From: Hymenobacter canadensis | GTDB taxonomy: Bacteria > Bacteroidota > Bacteroidia > Cytophagales > Hymenobacteraceae | Direction of reading: 5' to 3' | Length of the DNA stretch: 64,000 bases | NCBI RefSeq assembly: GCF_027359925.1 | Contig: NZ_CP114767.1 | Coordinates: 248,001-312,000 of the forward strand | Shown here: positions 26,901 to 34,748 of the stretch, piece by piece | How the letters are laid out: every line of letters starts with the position of its first letter | Position numbering within the stretch: position 1 is the stretch's first letter | Made by a program: the position numbers and the translations under genes | Notes under the pieces: generated by a model | Database searches by the model: none | What the model saw: only the letters and a program-made list of their open reading frames with translations | Told to the model about the DNA's origin: nothing

Positions 26901-27371
26901 CAGCACCGAGCGCAGAAACTGCTTGTATTCCAGGCCGCTCAGTTCGGCTACCCGCACGGGCACCTGCCGCTTCATTTCCTCCAGCAGCGGCCAGGTTTCG
27001 GTGCCGTCGTCGGCCATTTTTCGCTCGCTCAGCTCCATGCTGGGGGGCTGCAGATTGCCTTCGGGCCGCTTGCGGGCCCGGTACTGCCCCCATTTGGAGC
27101 GGTAGTGCTGGCCGTTCACCTCAAATTCCACCTCGGCCCAGCTCTCGCCGGTGCCGTGGCTCATCACGTGCTCGGGGCCGGTGGCCTCGTGGCGCGGCAC
27201 CTGCCCGTAGAGGGCCAGCGTAATGGCGTCCAGAATAGTGGTTTTGCCCGCGCCGGTGGGCCCGGTAATGGCAAACAGGCCCGCGTCCGAGAGGGGCGTC
27301 TGGCTGAAATCCACGGTATGCTCGCCGCGCAGGGAGTTGAGGTTGAAGAAACGGACGCGGAGAATTTTCAT
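23943..27371 (-). CDS. sbcC: Exonuclease SbcCD subunit C (SMC-like ATPase)
   Basis: With SbcD it opens DNA hairpins and cruciforms and trims double-strand ends. The product is 1142 residues. Walker A GPTGAGKTT (37-45) lies near the N-terminus; a very long Gln-rich coiled coil follows; the zinc hook CPLC has Cys552 and Cys555; the C-terminal lobe has the signature LSGGESFL and Walker B LFIDEGFGTLD. The start ATG at 27371 is at the expected position. sbcD lies 1.6 kb upstream on the same strand, not adjacent as usual, since two plus-strand genes and one small gene sit between them. Confidence 0.96.
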   Translation of the reverse strand: MKILRVRFFNLNSLRGEHTVDFSQTPLSDAGLFAITGPTGAGKTTILDAITLALYGQVPRHEATGPEHVMSHGTGESWAEVEFEVNGQHYRSKWGQYRARKRPEGNLQPPSMELSERKMADDGTETWPLLEEMKRQVPVRVAELSGLEYKQFLRSVLLAQGDFTRFLKAPAGERAQLLEKITDTKKYSDISRAAFERAKQETQQVEQLRAGLAGVTLLSAEEVAFLEDEVQEFARQLATATAAQEQLREARQWHLRLQELHRNVLATQQRQHQLNGQAETLAPLRQRLALHQQAAPFATDYALLRQLEAQLGRLRQETQQLQTQLPQLEQRRATAEATRTTAHLAYDQATSTRQQQEPRLREAEQLDLLMAEARQRLDKGKQEYQQRNTLWKEQNREAAQSAEQTQVQARQAQELREWLLRRAVLSGAAEALAPLSGYLQDWQHIQAEIAELQQATGKCQQQLTAATATETSNTQLLQEARAQLAATTTQQAAAAALRHDWHQQITHHVARLHHENTALETSLHDLRRLMQAHQLILTHEEARRHLTPHEPCPLCGALEHPYAAGVLGVSEASVLRDQAREQELTQQMVALKGRLNRLVSIGGLLETELAPPAETPVIRLLTEAEEATVPATVRGLVQEIRTLEQQQQQALLTQTKAETDQQHARQQQQQLRQELERLTARLQDSQEQAPKIKELISSLLLSFGLKFSGENGPELVRSLESAGTEFRSKQQEVDKLERELDLNKGRAEAATQRRDELQQWLTARLAELTAEHEAIQQQQQQRHALLPDADLAAVRQRLEQAVRTTETQRQQAEQQFQQQETAATVAAARLQQLTHDTAQQQQAHSASTTALTQALQAAGLAPDPATLPALLLPETEAATLQAQLSRHEQEVALAARTLLETEQQLQQEEARALTTEPLDALNHHLETSSQQLATLNQQLGQRQERLGSHRSGQERHATLAAQLETQQQEARRWRQLAELIGSADGKKFSEFAQGLTLARLVDLANRHLHRFSDRYRILRNPDQHLDLLIQDEYQAGAVRTMNSLSGGESFLVSLALALGLSELAGRKTQIDTLFIDEGFGTLDPDTLDIALSALEMLQGTGKTIGIISHVEALQERVSTQISVRKGAGGISSLQVLGFNGAL

Positions 27372-27439
27372 GGAGAGGCAACGACTAACGGGTAGCTGCC
27401 ACGAATTTCAATAAGCGGAAGCACTAATTTGAGCTTCTG

Positions 27440-27447
27440 CAAAGGTA
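27440..27447 (-). promoter_or_regulatory. Candidate -7 box TACCTTTG of sbcC
   Basis: TACCTTTG on the minus strand, about 70 nt upstream of the sbcC ATG, matches TAnnTTTG. A TTG lies 14 nt upstream, shorter than the usual spacing. If real, sbcC has its own promoter independent of sbcD, as its separation suggests. Confidence 0.4.
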
Positions 27448-27534
27448 ACTGGCCCTGCGGGCAATACCTTCTCTGAAAATCATGCCCTTTGAGTTGGGCG
27501 CCTTGGCCAGATTCAGCACAGTATCTTGGCCGCT

Positions 27535-28038
27535 ATGAAATTTTCGACTGTATTACTGTTATGCTCAGGCTTGTGGTTAGGTGCATGCCAACCAGATTCT
27601 TCCACCCCAGAAGTAGGCAAGGGTGATGTTCAGACAATTGACACGAAGCAGATCCATATTGGAACCGTTGTACACGATTCGCTGACGAAACAGCAAGTGG
27701 AGCAGATTACACGTATCCAAGCCACATTTGCCGAGGTATATCCGGTCAGCTTAGCCGAAACCATCAACAATTTTCAGCGTGATGTTCATCCAGACCGGGA
27801 AATAGCCGTGTGGGAAATGATGGCTGCCGCTTATACACGCTACCTGAGCAACCAGTCTCATCCACTCGGCTTGCCTCATAGAAAAGAAGCATTTACGTTG
27901 CTGTTGATGCGCTCTATGATGCCTGCAGCCGAAGCTAAGCGTAACGCTAACCTGCAACTGCTGACTACCACCGAAGTAGAGAGAATTCTGGCATATTATG
28001 AAGCCGGTCCAAGTCCGATAGTAGTCAAGAAACAATAG
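27535..28038 (+). CDS. Lipoprotein of unknown function
   Basis: The product has 167 residues from ATG 27535, with a lipoprotein signal (LLLCSGLWLGAC). The mature part is mostly alpha-helical with no motif I recognise. A TATCTTGG sequence at 27522-27529, one mismatch from the phylum's -7 box, ends 5 nt before the ATG, so the transcript could be almost leaderless. The stop is 8 nt before the next lipoprotein gene, suggesting one operon. AT content is higher than in flanking sbcC/sbcD, and the pair lies opposite to them. Confidence 0.65.
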   Translation: MKFSTVLLLCSGLWLGACQPDSSTPEVGKGDVQTIDTKQIHIGTVVHDSLTKQQVEQITRIQATFAEVYPVSLAETINNFQRDVHPDREIAVWEMMAAAYTRYLSNQSHPLGLPHRKEAFTLLLMRSMMPAAEAKRNANLQLLTTTEVERILAYYEAGPSPIVVKKQ

Positions 28039-28046
28039 CAAAGCCG

Positions 28047-28538
28047 ATGAACCGTCTGCCGCTTGCCATTCTGCTTTTGATGCTCACCGGGGCCTGTGCG
28101 CCGGTGCGCCCCGTTTCGGCCGTCGCCAAGCCGGCGTATTCGCCGGTTTCGCCAGAGCTTTACGCCACCATTGCCCGGCAGGACAGCCTCATGTTCGCGG
28201 CGTTCAACCGCCACGACCTCGCGCAGCTACAAACCTACTTCGCCGAAGACCTGGAGTTCTACCACGACAAAGGCGGCCTGGCTAATTTCCAGCAATCCAT
28301 GGAGGGCTTCCGGCGCCTGTTCGAGCAAAACAAAACCACCGGCCTGAACCGCCAGCTGGTGCCCGGTACCCTGGAAGTGTATCCCATCAATGGCTATGGC
28401 GCGGTAGAAACCTACCAGCACCGGTTCTGCCACGTCGAAAACGGCAAGGACGACTGCGGCACGTTCAAGAATATGATGGTGTGGCGCCTGAAAGAGGGGC
28501 GGTGGCAGGTGACGCGGGTAGTGAGCTACGACCACTAA
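28047..28538 (+). CDS. NTF2-like (DUF4440-type) lipoprotein
   Basis: The product has 163 residues with a lipoprotein signal (LLLMLTGAC). The mature domain has the SnoaL/DUF4440 pattern: an N-terminal helix (ATIARQDSLMFAAFNRHD), LQTYFAEDLEFYHDKGG, a YQHRFCHV strand and the closing MMVWRLKEGRWQVTRVVSYDH. NTF2-like domains bind small molecules or act as enzymes; no catalytic set is evident here. It probably shares a transcript with the lipoprotein 8 nt upstream. Confidence 0.8.
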   Translation: MNRLPLAILLLMLTGACAPVRPVSAVAKPAYSPVSPELYATIARQDSLMFAAFNRHDLAQLQTYFAEDLEFYHDKGGLANFQQSMEGFRRLFEQNKTTGLNRQLVPGTLEVYPINGYGAVETYQHRFCHVENGKDDCGTFKNMMVWRLKEGRWQVTRVVSYDH

Positions 28539-28601
28539 GGCGCCCGGCCACACCCTGCCAGTGTACCTGACCGGCACGGCCGCGCGGCCGCAATCAGCCA
28601 C

Positions 28602-28648
28602 AAAAAAGCCCCACTCCGAAGCCAATGGCAATCCGGAGTGGGGCTTTT
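28602..28648. terminator. Bidirectional intrinsic terminator
   Basis: A 15-bp perfect stem (28604-28618 with 28634-28648, core AGCCCCACTCCG) flanked by A-run and T-run. It ends both the NTF2-like gene and the small minus-strand gene. Confidence 0.88.
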
Positions 28649-28669
28649 CGGTGGTAGGCAGCAGGCTGC

Positions 28670-28906
28670 TTACAGATTCGGGTTGAAGCTGGGGGCGCTG
28701 ATGTCTTTTTTCTTGTTGCGGTTGTAGAGGTACGCCGCGCCGGCGGCCAGCAGTGCGCCGGTAGCCAGCTTGCGGCCAACGCCACCCGACCGGGCAGTAT
28801 TGCCATACGTGTCGGAAGCGGGGTTCTCGGCTTTTTTGCTGCCGAATAGGCCTGCTAGCAGGCCACCTAATGTACCGCTGGGGCGGTCAGAACCGAAGAT
28901 GCTCAT
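28670..28906 (-). CDS. Small hypothetical membrane protein
   Basis: The product has 78 residues from the ATG at 28906 (MSIFGSDRPSG). A Gly/Leu-rich turn (GGLLAGLFGSKK) precedes one short hydrophobic helix (LATGALLAAGAAYLYN) and a Lys-rich end. A GTG start at 28981 would couple it to the sbcD stop codon, but the added residues look unlike coding sequence. It lies downstream of sbcD on the same strand and may be co-transcribed. No family is recognised. Confidence 0.55.
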   Translation of the reverse strand: MSIFGSDRPSGTLGGLLAGLFGSKKAENPASDTYGNTARSGGVGRKLATGALLAAGAAYLYNRNKKKDISAPSFNPNL

Positions 28907-28977
28907 GAGTGACAGGAAAAAGAGTAGAGGCTGTATAACGCAAGCCTGCGGCCGGCGGTTGCTCCTTACCATCGTAT

Positions 28978-30210
28978 TCACATACTCTCCAGCAGCTCAT
29001 CAAACGTGCGCAGTAGCTCGGCGCGGCTGGCTTCGGGCTCGGCGGCGAGGCGCTGGCCGAACACCTCGCGCTCCGTGAAGTCGTGGAGGCTGGGGGTGAG
29101 GGGTTCGTCGGCTTCGGCGTCGTCGGTGCCGAGGGCGCGGAGCTTGATCAGGCGCAGGTGGCGGCGGGCCAGCACCTCCAGCTGCTGGCGGTCCAGGGTC
29201 TGAATCACCTGGAGCAGGGCGTCGGCCACTTCCAGCTGGGTGAGCTCGGAGTGGATCTGCACGTCGGCCCAGGCCGGGAGCAGGTAGCCGGCGTTGTCGT
29301 AGGTGGTAAGGCCCTGCGTGACTTCCTCCAGCGTGCCGTGGAAGCGCACCAGCCGCCGCGCGCCGGGCACCGGCAGGGGCTGCAGAGCGGCTAGCTTGCC
29401 GCCGACAAAATCGAGCAGCAGCACTTCCTTAGGATGATCAAGCTCGGAAAACGACAGCGGAATAGGGGAGCCCGAGTAGCGGATGTGCTCCCGGCCGCCC
29501 ACCCGCTGCGGCCGGTGCAAATGGCCCAGCGCCACGTAGTCGAACACGGTGGGGAAGTGGTCGGCCGTCACCTGGCCCAGGTTGCCGACGTGGATGGTGC
29601 GCTCGGAGTCGGAGGGGGCGGCGCCGGCGGCGTAGAGGTGGCCGGTAGCCAGCACGGGCAGGCCCAGGTCTTTGAGCTGCCACACTTTCTCCACTTCGGC
29701 GAGGCGGGCGTAGTGGTCGGCAATGCCCTGCTTGATGCGGGCTTCGCGCTCCTCGGCCGTTTCGCCGGGCACCGAGAGGCGCACGTCCCGGTCGCGCAGG
29801 AAGGGCACGGCGCACACCACCAGGCCGGGCTGGCCGGCGGCATCATCCAGCACCAGCACCTGGTCCTCGAAGCAGTCGGGCACGCAGCCCACCACGTGCA
29901 CGCGCAGGTGGCGCAGCAGCCGGGCCGGCGCATTGAGGGTGGCCGGCGAATCGTGGTTGCCGCCCACCACCACAATGTCGCGGCAGCCGGTGCCGCGAAT
30001 GTTGAGCAGGAAGGAATAGTATAGCTCCAGGGCCTGGTTGGAAGGCGAGCCGGTGTCGAAAATGTCGCCGGCAATCACCAGCACTTCCACCTGCTGCTCC
30101 CGGATGGTGGTCACCAGCCAGTCCAGGAAGTGGCGGTGCTCGTCGGTGCGCTCGTGGCCCTGGATGAAGCGCTGGCCCAGGTGCCAGTCGGCGGTGTGTA
30201 GTACGCGCAT
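28978..30210 (-). CDS. sbcD: Exonuclease SbcCD subunit D (Mre11-like nuclease)
   Basis: The calcineurin-like phosphoesterase that supplies the nuclease activity of SbcCD. The 410-residue product has the ordered metal motifs HTADWHLG (residues 5-12), AGDIFDTGSPS, GGNHDSP, TGHLY and GHLHRPQ. A C-terminal capping domain follows. The start ATG at 30210 is right at the first motif. Its partner sbcC is on the same strand but 1.6 kb away. Confidence 0.96.
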   Translation of the reverse strand: MRVLHTADWHLGQRFIQGHERTDEHRHFLDWLVTTIREQQVEVLVIAGDIFDTGSPSNQALELYYSFLLNIRGTGCRDIVVVGGNHDSPATLNAPARLLRHLRVHVVGCVPDCFEDQVLVLDDAAGQPGLVVCAVPFLRDRDVRLSVPGETAEEREARIKQGIADHYARLAEVEKVWQLKDLGLPVLATGHLYAAGAAPSDSERTIHVGNLGQVTADHFPTVFDYVALGHLHRPQRVGGREHIRYSGSPIPLSFSELDHPKEVLLLDFVGGKLAALQPLPVPGARRLVRFHGTLEEVTQGLTTYDNAGYLLPAWADVQIHSELTQLEVADALLQVIQTLDRQQLEVLARRHLRLIKLRALGTDDAEADEPLTPSLHDFTEREVFGQRLAAEPEASRAELLRTFDELLESM

Positions 30211-30244
30211 GGTGTCGTAATCGAAATAGCCCGGACGGTAGTTC

Positions 30245-30322
30245 CCGCAGAGGGCGCAGAAGAAGGCGCAGAAGCCGCAGCACGTTCTGCGACTTCTGCG
30301 CCTTTCTCTGCGCCCTCTGCGG
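30245..30322. repeat. Family D inverted repeat (36-bp arms)
   Basis: Arms 30245-30280 and 30287-30322 are reverse complements apart from about three positions; each arm is built of near-tandem GGCGCAGAAG words. The 6-nt loop makes an almost uninterrupted hairpin. It ends 7 nt before the stop of the persulfide dioxygenase gene and lies upstream of sbcD. Confidence 0.85.
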
Positions 30323-30329
30323 AAACTGA

Positions 30330-31706
30330 CTAATGAACTGCCTGAGTCTGAAACGACGTAACGGCTTCCCCCAGATCATACACCGCCACGCCCGGCAGAG
30401 CCGCCTGCACGATGCTGACGCCGGCCGCCGAGCGGTAGCCGCCGGCACAATGTACCAGCACGGGCTTATTGGTCGGGATTTCGTGGGCCCGCTCGCGCAG
30501 CTCGGGCAGCGGAATCACCAGGGCATTGTCGAAGACCGGCTGCTGGGCCTCGGCGCGGTTGCGGATATCCACGATGGTGAAGCCCTGGGGCTGCTGCCGA
30601 ACCTGCTCCACGTCCACGGCCGGTGAAGTAGCCGGTAGCTCACGCGGTGTAAGAATGGCGCCGCGCACGTTGCCTTCGTAGCCGATTTTGGCGGTTTTGC
30701 GGATCACGGTGTCGAGGGCAATCTGCGAGTCGGCCAGCAGATAGAACGATTCCTGCGGCCCGATGATGGAGCCTAGCCAGGTTTCAAACTTGCCACCGTC
30801 CATCAGGTTGATGGCGCCGGGCAGGTGGCCGGCCCGGAACTCGGCGGCAGGCCGGGTGTCAATCAGCAATACGCCGGCCTCCAGCTCGGCGTCCGGAAAC
30901 AGGCGCGGCACGGCCCGGATGCTGTCCTCGAACGGCAAAGCACCCAGACGATTAAGCACTACGTCGTGCCCGAAGTATTTGGGCATGAAAGGCTGGTCTT
31001 CGAGCAGCACCTTGATGAACTCGGCCTCCGACATGGGCTGCAGGGCGTAGTTGGTTTTTACCTCCTTACCGATAGTGCTGTCGAGGTCTGTGCTGGTGGT
31101 TTTGCCGCACAGCGAGCCGGGGCCGTGCGCCGGGTACACTTTGGTGGTGGCGGGCAGGGTCATGAGCTTCTCGCGGGTGCTATGGTAGAGCTGGGCCGCC
31201 AGGGCCTCGCGGCTGTGGCCGCCTACCAGGTCGGACTCGCGCAGGTCGGGGCGGCCTACGTCGCCCACAAACAGGGTGTCGCCGGTGAACACGGCGCGGG
31301 TCTGGGCCAGCTCGTCCATTAGCAGCACGCTGATGGAATCGGGGGAGTGGCCGGGGGTGTTGAGGGCGTGTAGCTCCATGTTGCCCAGCGTAATCCGGTC
31401 GCCATCGTCGAAGGCTTCGTGCGGATAGGTAGCATTTACCAGCTTGCTCACATAGATGGTGGCGCCGGTTTCCTGGGAGATTTCCAGGTGGCTGCTCACG
31501 AAGTCGGCGTGGGGGTGGGTTTCAATAACGGCCACGATCTGGGCGTCGTGCTCGTCGGCGAAATCGTAGTATGGCTGCGGGTCGCGTGCCGGGTCGATGA
31601 TGGCTACCTGGCGGCCGCTGCGGATGGCGTAGCTGGCGTGGGCCAGGCCTTTGTCGTAGAACTGCTGAATTTGTACCGAGCCGGTACTACTGGGCAGAGG
31701 ACTCAT
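30330..31706 (-). CDS. Persulfide dioxygenase-like metallo-hydrolase fused to two rhodanese domains
   Basis: It probably oxidises glutathione or other low-molecular persulfide and handles sulfane sulfur. The product is 458 residues. The N-terminal MBL domain carries HPHADF (His64, His66, Asp68), TPGHSPDS, and FTGDTLFVGDVGRPDL, close to ETHE1-type dioxygenases. A first rhodanese domain (about 265-365) has no Cys in the catalytic loop; the second ends with VHCAGGYRS (Cys420) and should be active. This order resembles staphylococcal CstB. It is upstream of sbcD across a family D repeat; no sulfide sensor gene is seen nearby. Confidence 0.9.
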   Translation of the reverse strand: MSPLPSSTGSVQIQQFYDKGLAHASYAIRSGRQVAIIDPARDPQPYYDFADEHDAQIVAVIETHPHADFVSSHLEISQETGATIYVSKLVNATYPHEAFDDGDRITLGNMELHALNTPGHSPDSISVLLMDELAQTRAVFTGDTLFVGDVGRPDLRESDLVGGHSREALAAQLYHSTREKLMTLPATTKVYPAHGPGSLCGKTTSTDLDSTIGKEVKTNYALQPMSEAEFIKVLLEDQPFMPKYFGHDVVLNRLGALPFEDSIRAVPRLFPDAELEAGVLLIDTRPAAEFRAGHLPGAINLMDGGKFETWLGSIIGPQESFYLLADSQIALDTVIRKTAKIGYEGNVRGAILTPRELPATSPAVDVEQVRQQPQGFTIVDIRNRAEAQQPVFDNALVIPLPELRERAHEIPTNKPVLVHCAGGYRSAAGVSIVQAALPGVAVYDLGEAVTSFQTQAVH

Positions 31707-31856
31707 GGGGTGGAGGATGTGGTGGAGTCGCCGCGAAGGCGTACTTCTTCAAATATATCACCCGAAGGTAAGTGGAACAAGCAGAAGCAGGCTGGGGCCG
31801 CCGCCGGCTACGGACGTTTTCGGGGCCAGCAGCCAGCCGGGCCGGCATTCGGCCAG

Positions 31857-31895
31857 TACAAAAAAATCCCCGGCCGGTGTGGGTCGGGGATTTTT
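31857..31895. terminator. Intrinsic terminator
   Basis: An 11-bp stem (31862-31872 with 31885-31895, AAAAATCCCCG) has T-runs in both directions; on the minus strand it follows the stop of the 31914-32339 gene by 19 nt. Confidence 0.85.
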
Positions 31896-31913
31896 AAGTG
31901 GCCTACCGGCAGC

Positions 31914-32339
31914 TTAGCTCTTTTGCTTCATGCGGCCTTCTTTGCGCTTGTCCATGCGGTCTTCGCGCATCTGGGTGTATTTGGCGTACTGCTCGGCCGT
32001 GAACACGCCTTTCAGCTGCGCATCGTATTTCTCCTGCACGGCTTTCATCTCCTGGCCGGCACCTTTGCGGGTATCAGCTGACGCATATTTGCCGCGCAGG
32101 GCCTGCAGTTCCTGGTTTTCCGCCAGGGCAATGGTCTGCACTTTGGCGCTCTGGTCAGCGGAAAGGCCCAGCTGCTTGGTGAGGTGCTTTGTTTGCATGT
32201 CGGCGCGCTGCTCGGGGGTGCGGGCGGCGTCCTGCATGCGGCCCGCGCCCATGCGGGTGGTAGGCGCAGGAGTGGTTTGGGCAAAGGTGGTGCCGGCCGA
32301 TAAGGCAAGGGCGGCGAGTAGGACAAGCATCTTTTTCAT
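31914..32339 (-). CDS. Secreted helical protein, Spy/DUF4890-like
   Basis: The product has 141 residues with a signal peptide (MKKMLVLLAALALSAGTTFA). The mature part is charged and helical: RTPEQRADMQTKHLTKQLGLSADQSAKVQTI, then a repeat of the same kind ending FTAEQYAKYTQMREDRMDKRK. The LTxxLGLSxxQ pattern is shared with CpxP/Spy-like periplasmic chaperones and Bacteroidota DUF4890 proteins. A role in handling misfolded envelope proteins is plausible but unproven. Confidence 0.75.
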   Translation of the reverse strand: MKKMLVLLAALALSAGTTFAQTTPAPTTRMGAGRMQDAARTPEQRADMQTKHLTKQLGLSADQSAKVQTIALAENQELQALRGKYASADTRKGAGQEMKAVQEKYDAQLKGVFTAEQYAKYTQMREDRMDKRKEGRMKQKS

Positions 32340-32542
32340 GGCGGGGAAGTCTATGGGTGTGGTTACGGCCGGTTAGAGTAGCGGCGGCGCCCGGGGTTTA
32401 ATCCGGCCCCTGCCGTGCCCGCTAATCGTGAGCGGATAGCTTACCAAGCACAGAAACGCCTATATTCGGGGCCTCGCAACGGCTTGCAGGCCGTTGGTAC
32501 CATGGTTTCACCTCTACTTTTCCCCTCTCTCTCCAAACCTGT

Positions 32543-34126
32543 ATGGCAAATATTTTCGCCAAAAAACCGCTGGCCCAACTGCTGGGCGAGGCTAACTCCA
32601 CCGGGCACGGTACGCTGAAGCGCACGCTGGGCGCCGGCAATCTGGTGGCCCTGGGCGTGGGCGCCATTATCGGCGCTGGCCTGTTTGTGCGCACCGCCGC
32701 CGCCGCCGCCCAGGCTTCCGGGCCGGGCGTGACGCTGGCTTTCATCGTGGCCGCCATCGGCTGCGTGTTTGCCGGCCTGTGCTACGCCGAGTTTGCCGCC
32801 ATGATTCCGATTGCCGGCTCGGCCTACACCTACGCCTACACCACCATGGGTGAGTTCGTGGCTTGGATTATCGGCTGGGCTCTGATCATGGAATATGCCC
32901 TCGGGGCCGCCACCGTGAGCATTGCCTGGAGCGAATACCTGAATAAGCTCTTAGAAGTCTTTGGCACCAGTATACCGTATAGTCTGAGCCACTCGCCCTT
33001 CGAAAGCGCCGTGGTAGATGGCGTAATGCAGCATGGCATCATCAACCTGCCCGCGCTGCTGGTGATTGTGGCCCTCTCACTGCTGCTCATCAAAGGCACC
33101 CAGGAGTCGGCCATGTTCAACGCCGTAGTGGTGTTTCTGAAAGTGGCTATCGTGCTGGTGTTCATTGCAGTAGGCTGGCAGTTCATCAATCCCGCCAACC
33201 ACACTCCTTACCTGATTCCTGACAACGCCGAGCCCGTGAAAAACGCTGCCGGCGTGGTAGTGCGCGAGTACACCGCCTGGAACAAGCATGGCTTGGGTGG
33301 CGTGCTGGGTGGCGCGGCCATCGTGTTCTTCGCCTTCATCGGGTTTGATGCCGTGAGCACTGCGGCCCAGGAAGCCAAAAACCCCAAGCGCGACATGCCT
33401 ATCGGTATTCTCGGCTCGCTGGCCGTGTGCACCGTGCTCTACATCCTGTTCGGCCACGTGCTGACGGGCGTTGCCAACTGGCGCGAATTTGCCGACCCAG
33501 CTTTGGGCGGCGAGGCGTCCGTGACGTACGCCATCAAGGCGCACATGCCCGGCTACGAGTGGCTGGGTACGGCCGTGACGGTGGCCATTCTGCTCGGTTT
33601 CTCGTCGGTAATCCTGGTGATGCTGATGGGCCAGAGCCGCGTGTTCTTCTCGATGGCCAAAGACGGCCTGATGCCGAAAGCCTTCTCCGAGCTGCACCCG
33701 CGCTTCAACACGCCCTACAAGTCGAACCTGGCGCTGCTGGTGTTTGTGGGTGGCTTTGCCGCCTTCGTGCCCGGCTCGCTGGCCGGCGACCTGACCTCGT
33801 TCGGTACGCTGCTGGCCTTCGTGCTGGTGTCGGCCGGCATCTGGATCATGCGCCGCTCCGACCCCGCGCAGCACCGTCCATTCCGGGCGCCGCTGTCGTC
33901 GCCGTCGTTCCCCTTCGTGCCTGTAATGGGCGTGCTGGTGTGCACGAGCATGATTCTGGCCCTCGACTCGTTCACGCTGCAGGTGGCCCTGGGCTGGATG
34001 ATTCTCGGCTTCATCGTGTACTTCCTCTACGGCAAGCGCAACTCCATGCTGCAGAAAGGCATCGTGGTAATGCCCACCGAAATGGAAGAGCAAGCCTTCA
34101 TCGAGCCCGACAAAGACAACCGGTAA
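32543..34126 (+). CDS. APC-family amino acid permease (cationic amino acid transporter type)
   Basis: A 527-residue inner-membrane transporter with about 12-14 helices. LKRTLGAGNLVALGVGAIIGAGLFV begins TM1 and has the APC Gly-rich substrate motif; AFIGFDAVSTAAQEAKNPKRDMPIGI is the conserved TM6 and following loop of the CAT subfamily; FSSVILVMLMGQSRVFFSMAKDGLMP is TM8. The substrate within amino acids cannot be fixed. A short hairpin (32477-32496) lies in the leader. A terminator at 34146 follows. Confidence 0.93.
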   Translation: MANIFAKKPLAQLLGEANSTGHGTLKRTLGAGNLVALGVGAIIGAGLFVRTAAAAAQASGPGVTLAFIVAAIGCVFAGLCYAEFAAMIPIAGSAYTYAYTTMGEFVAWIIGWALIMEYALGAATVSIAWSEYLNKLLEVFGTSIPYSLSHSPFESAVVDGVMQHGIINLPALLVIVALSLLLIKGTQESAMFNAVVVFLKVAIVLVFIAVGWQFINPANHTPYLIPDNAEPVKNAAGVVVREYTAWNKHGLGGVLGGAAIVFFAFIGFDAVSTAAQEAKNPKRDMPIGILGSLAVCTVLYILFGHVLTGVANWREFADPALGGEASVTYAIKAHMPGYEWLGTAVTVAILLGFSSVILVMLMGQSRVFFSMAKDGLMPKAFSELHPRFNTPYKSNLALLVFVGGFAAFVPGSLAGDLTSFGTLLAFVLVSAGIWIMRRSDPAQHRPFRAPLSSPSFPFVPVMGVLVCTSMILALDSFTLQVALGWMILGFIVYFLYGKRNSMLQKGIVVMPTEMEEQAFIEPDKDNR

Positions 34127-34145
34127 CCTCGCAGTTGTAAACTAG

Positions 34146-34181
34146 AAAAGCCCGTCCGGATACGTATCCGGACGGGCTTTT
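34146..34181. terminator. Bidirectional intrinsic terminator
   Basis: A 17-bp perfect stem (34146-34162 with 34165-34181, core GCCCGTCCGGATA) with a 2-nt loop and T-rich ends; it separates the permease gene from the convergent DUF2945 gene. Confidence 0.92.
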
Positions 34182-34208
34182 TTTGTGCGGGTTGAGTAGG
34201 TGGGCCGG

Positions 34209-34433
34209 CTACTTTTTGGCGCTGGCCGAAGCGGCCTTCACCTCGCTCTGCAGCTTGAGCACCCGGTCGCCGTTGTCCTGCACGATAACGAGGGCCGGGT
34301 TATCCGGGGTGCCGTGGCGGGTGATGTCGGCGCCCTTGAGCTTGCGCGTGACGCTCTCCTTGTGGGTTTCCTCGATTTTACCGGTGGCCGTGCCGGTGCC
34401 GTATTTCCAGGTGACAGTGGTGCCTTTGCGCAT
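34209..34433 (-). CDS. DUF2945 (hypervirulence-associated tudor-like) protein
   Basis: The product has 74 residues from ATG 34433. It matches DUF2945: VTWKYGTGTATGKIEETHKE, VTRKLKGADITRHGTPDNPALVI and VLKLQSEV. This is a single small barrel of the tudor type, found widely in bacteria and fungi, of unknown ligand; the name refers to a fungal gene and says nothing about virulence here. It is encoded alone. Confidence 0.85.
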   Translation of the reverse strand: MRKGTTVTWKYGTGTATGKIEETHKESVTRKLKGADITRHGTPDNPALVIVQDNGDRVLKLQSEVKAASASAKK

Positions 34434-34748
34434 GGTGGGGAGGGGCAGTAGGGTGGATGGATTGCGGGGGCGCACTACCGTAGCGGCAGCGGCCGCTGCT
34501 ATGTACTCGGGAGCTGCAGTGGATGTTGCCGGCCGGGTTTCGGCTTTTTATCGTGAAAGTTGTATATATACCCCATAATTCAGCTGGCCTCAACATAAGG
34601 GGCTGCTACAGAAGGTGTTTTCTGGGCGGTGCCCGGGCTGTAATCGGTGCTGCCGGCCTGTTCGGGTGGCCTGGCCCCGGGGCCGCTATTCCTGCAGCTT
34701 GTCTGGCCGGCAGCTGCGCAAGGTTTGTCTATGGTACGTTCGTCTGCT
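34434..34748. other. Intergenic region upstream of the histidine kinase
   Basis: No gene is seen. It holds a 14-bp perfect palindrome (34486-34499, GCAGCGGCCGCTGC) and an AT-rich tract around 34548-34575 (GTTGTATATATACCCC) that may be part of a promoter for the kinase gene. Neither is a match to a defined regulator. Confidence 0.3.

Noticed and set aside
27372..30210. A defence island around sbcCD
   Set aside because: The genes between sbcC and sbcD are lipoproteins of NTF2-like and unknown type; no effector, sensor or mobile-element gene is seen.
34209..34433. A virulence factor
   Set aside because: The DUF2945 name comes from a fungal gene; the protein is a small tudor-like domain found in many harmless bacteria.
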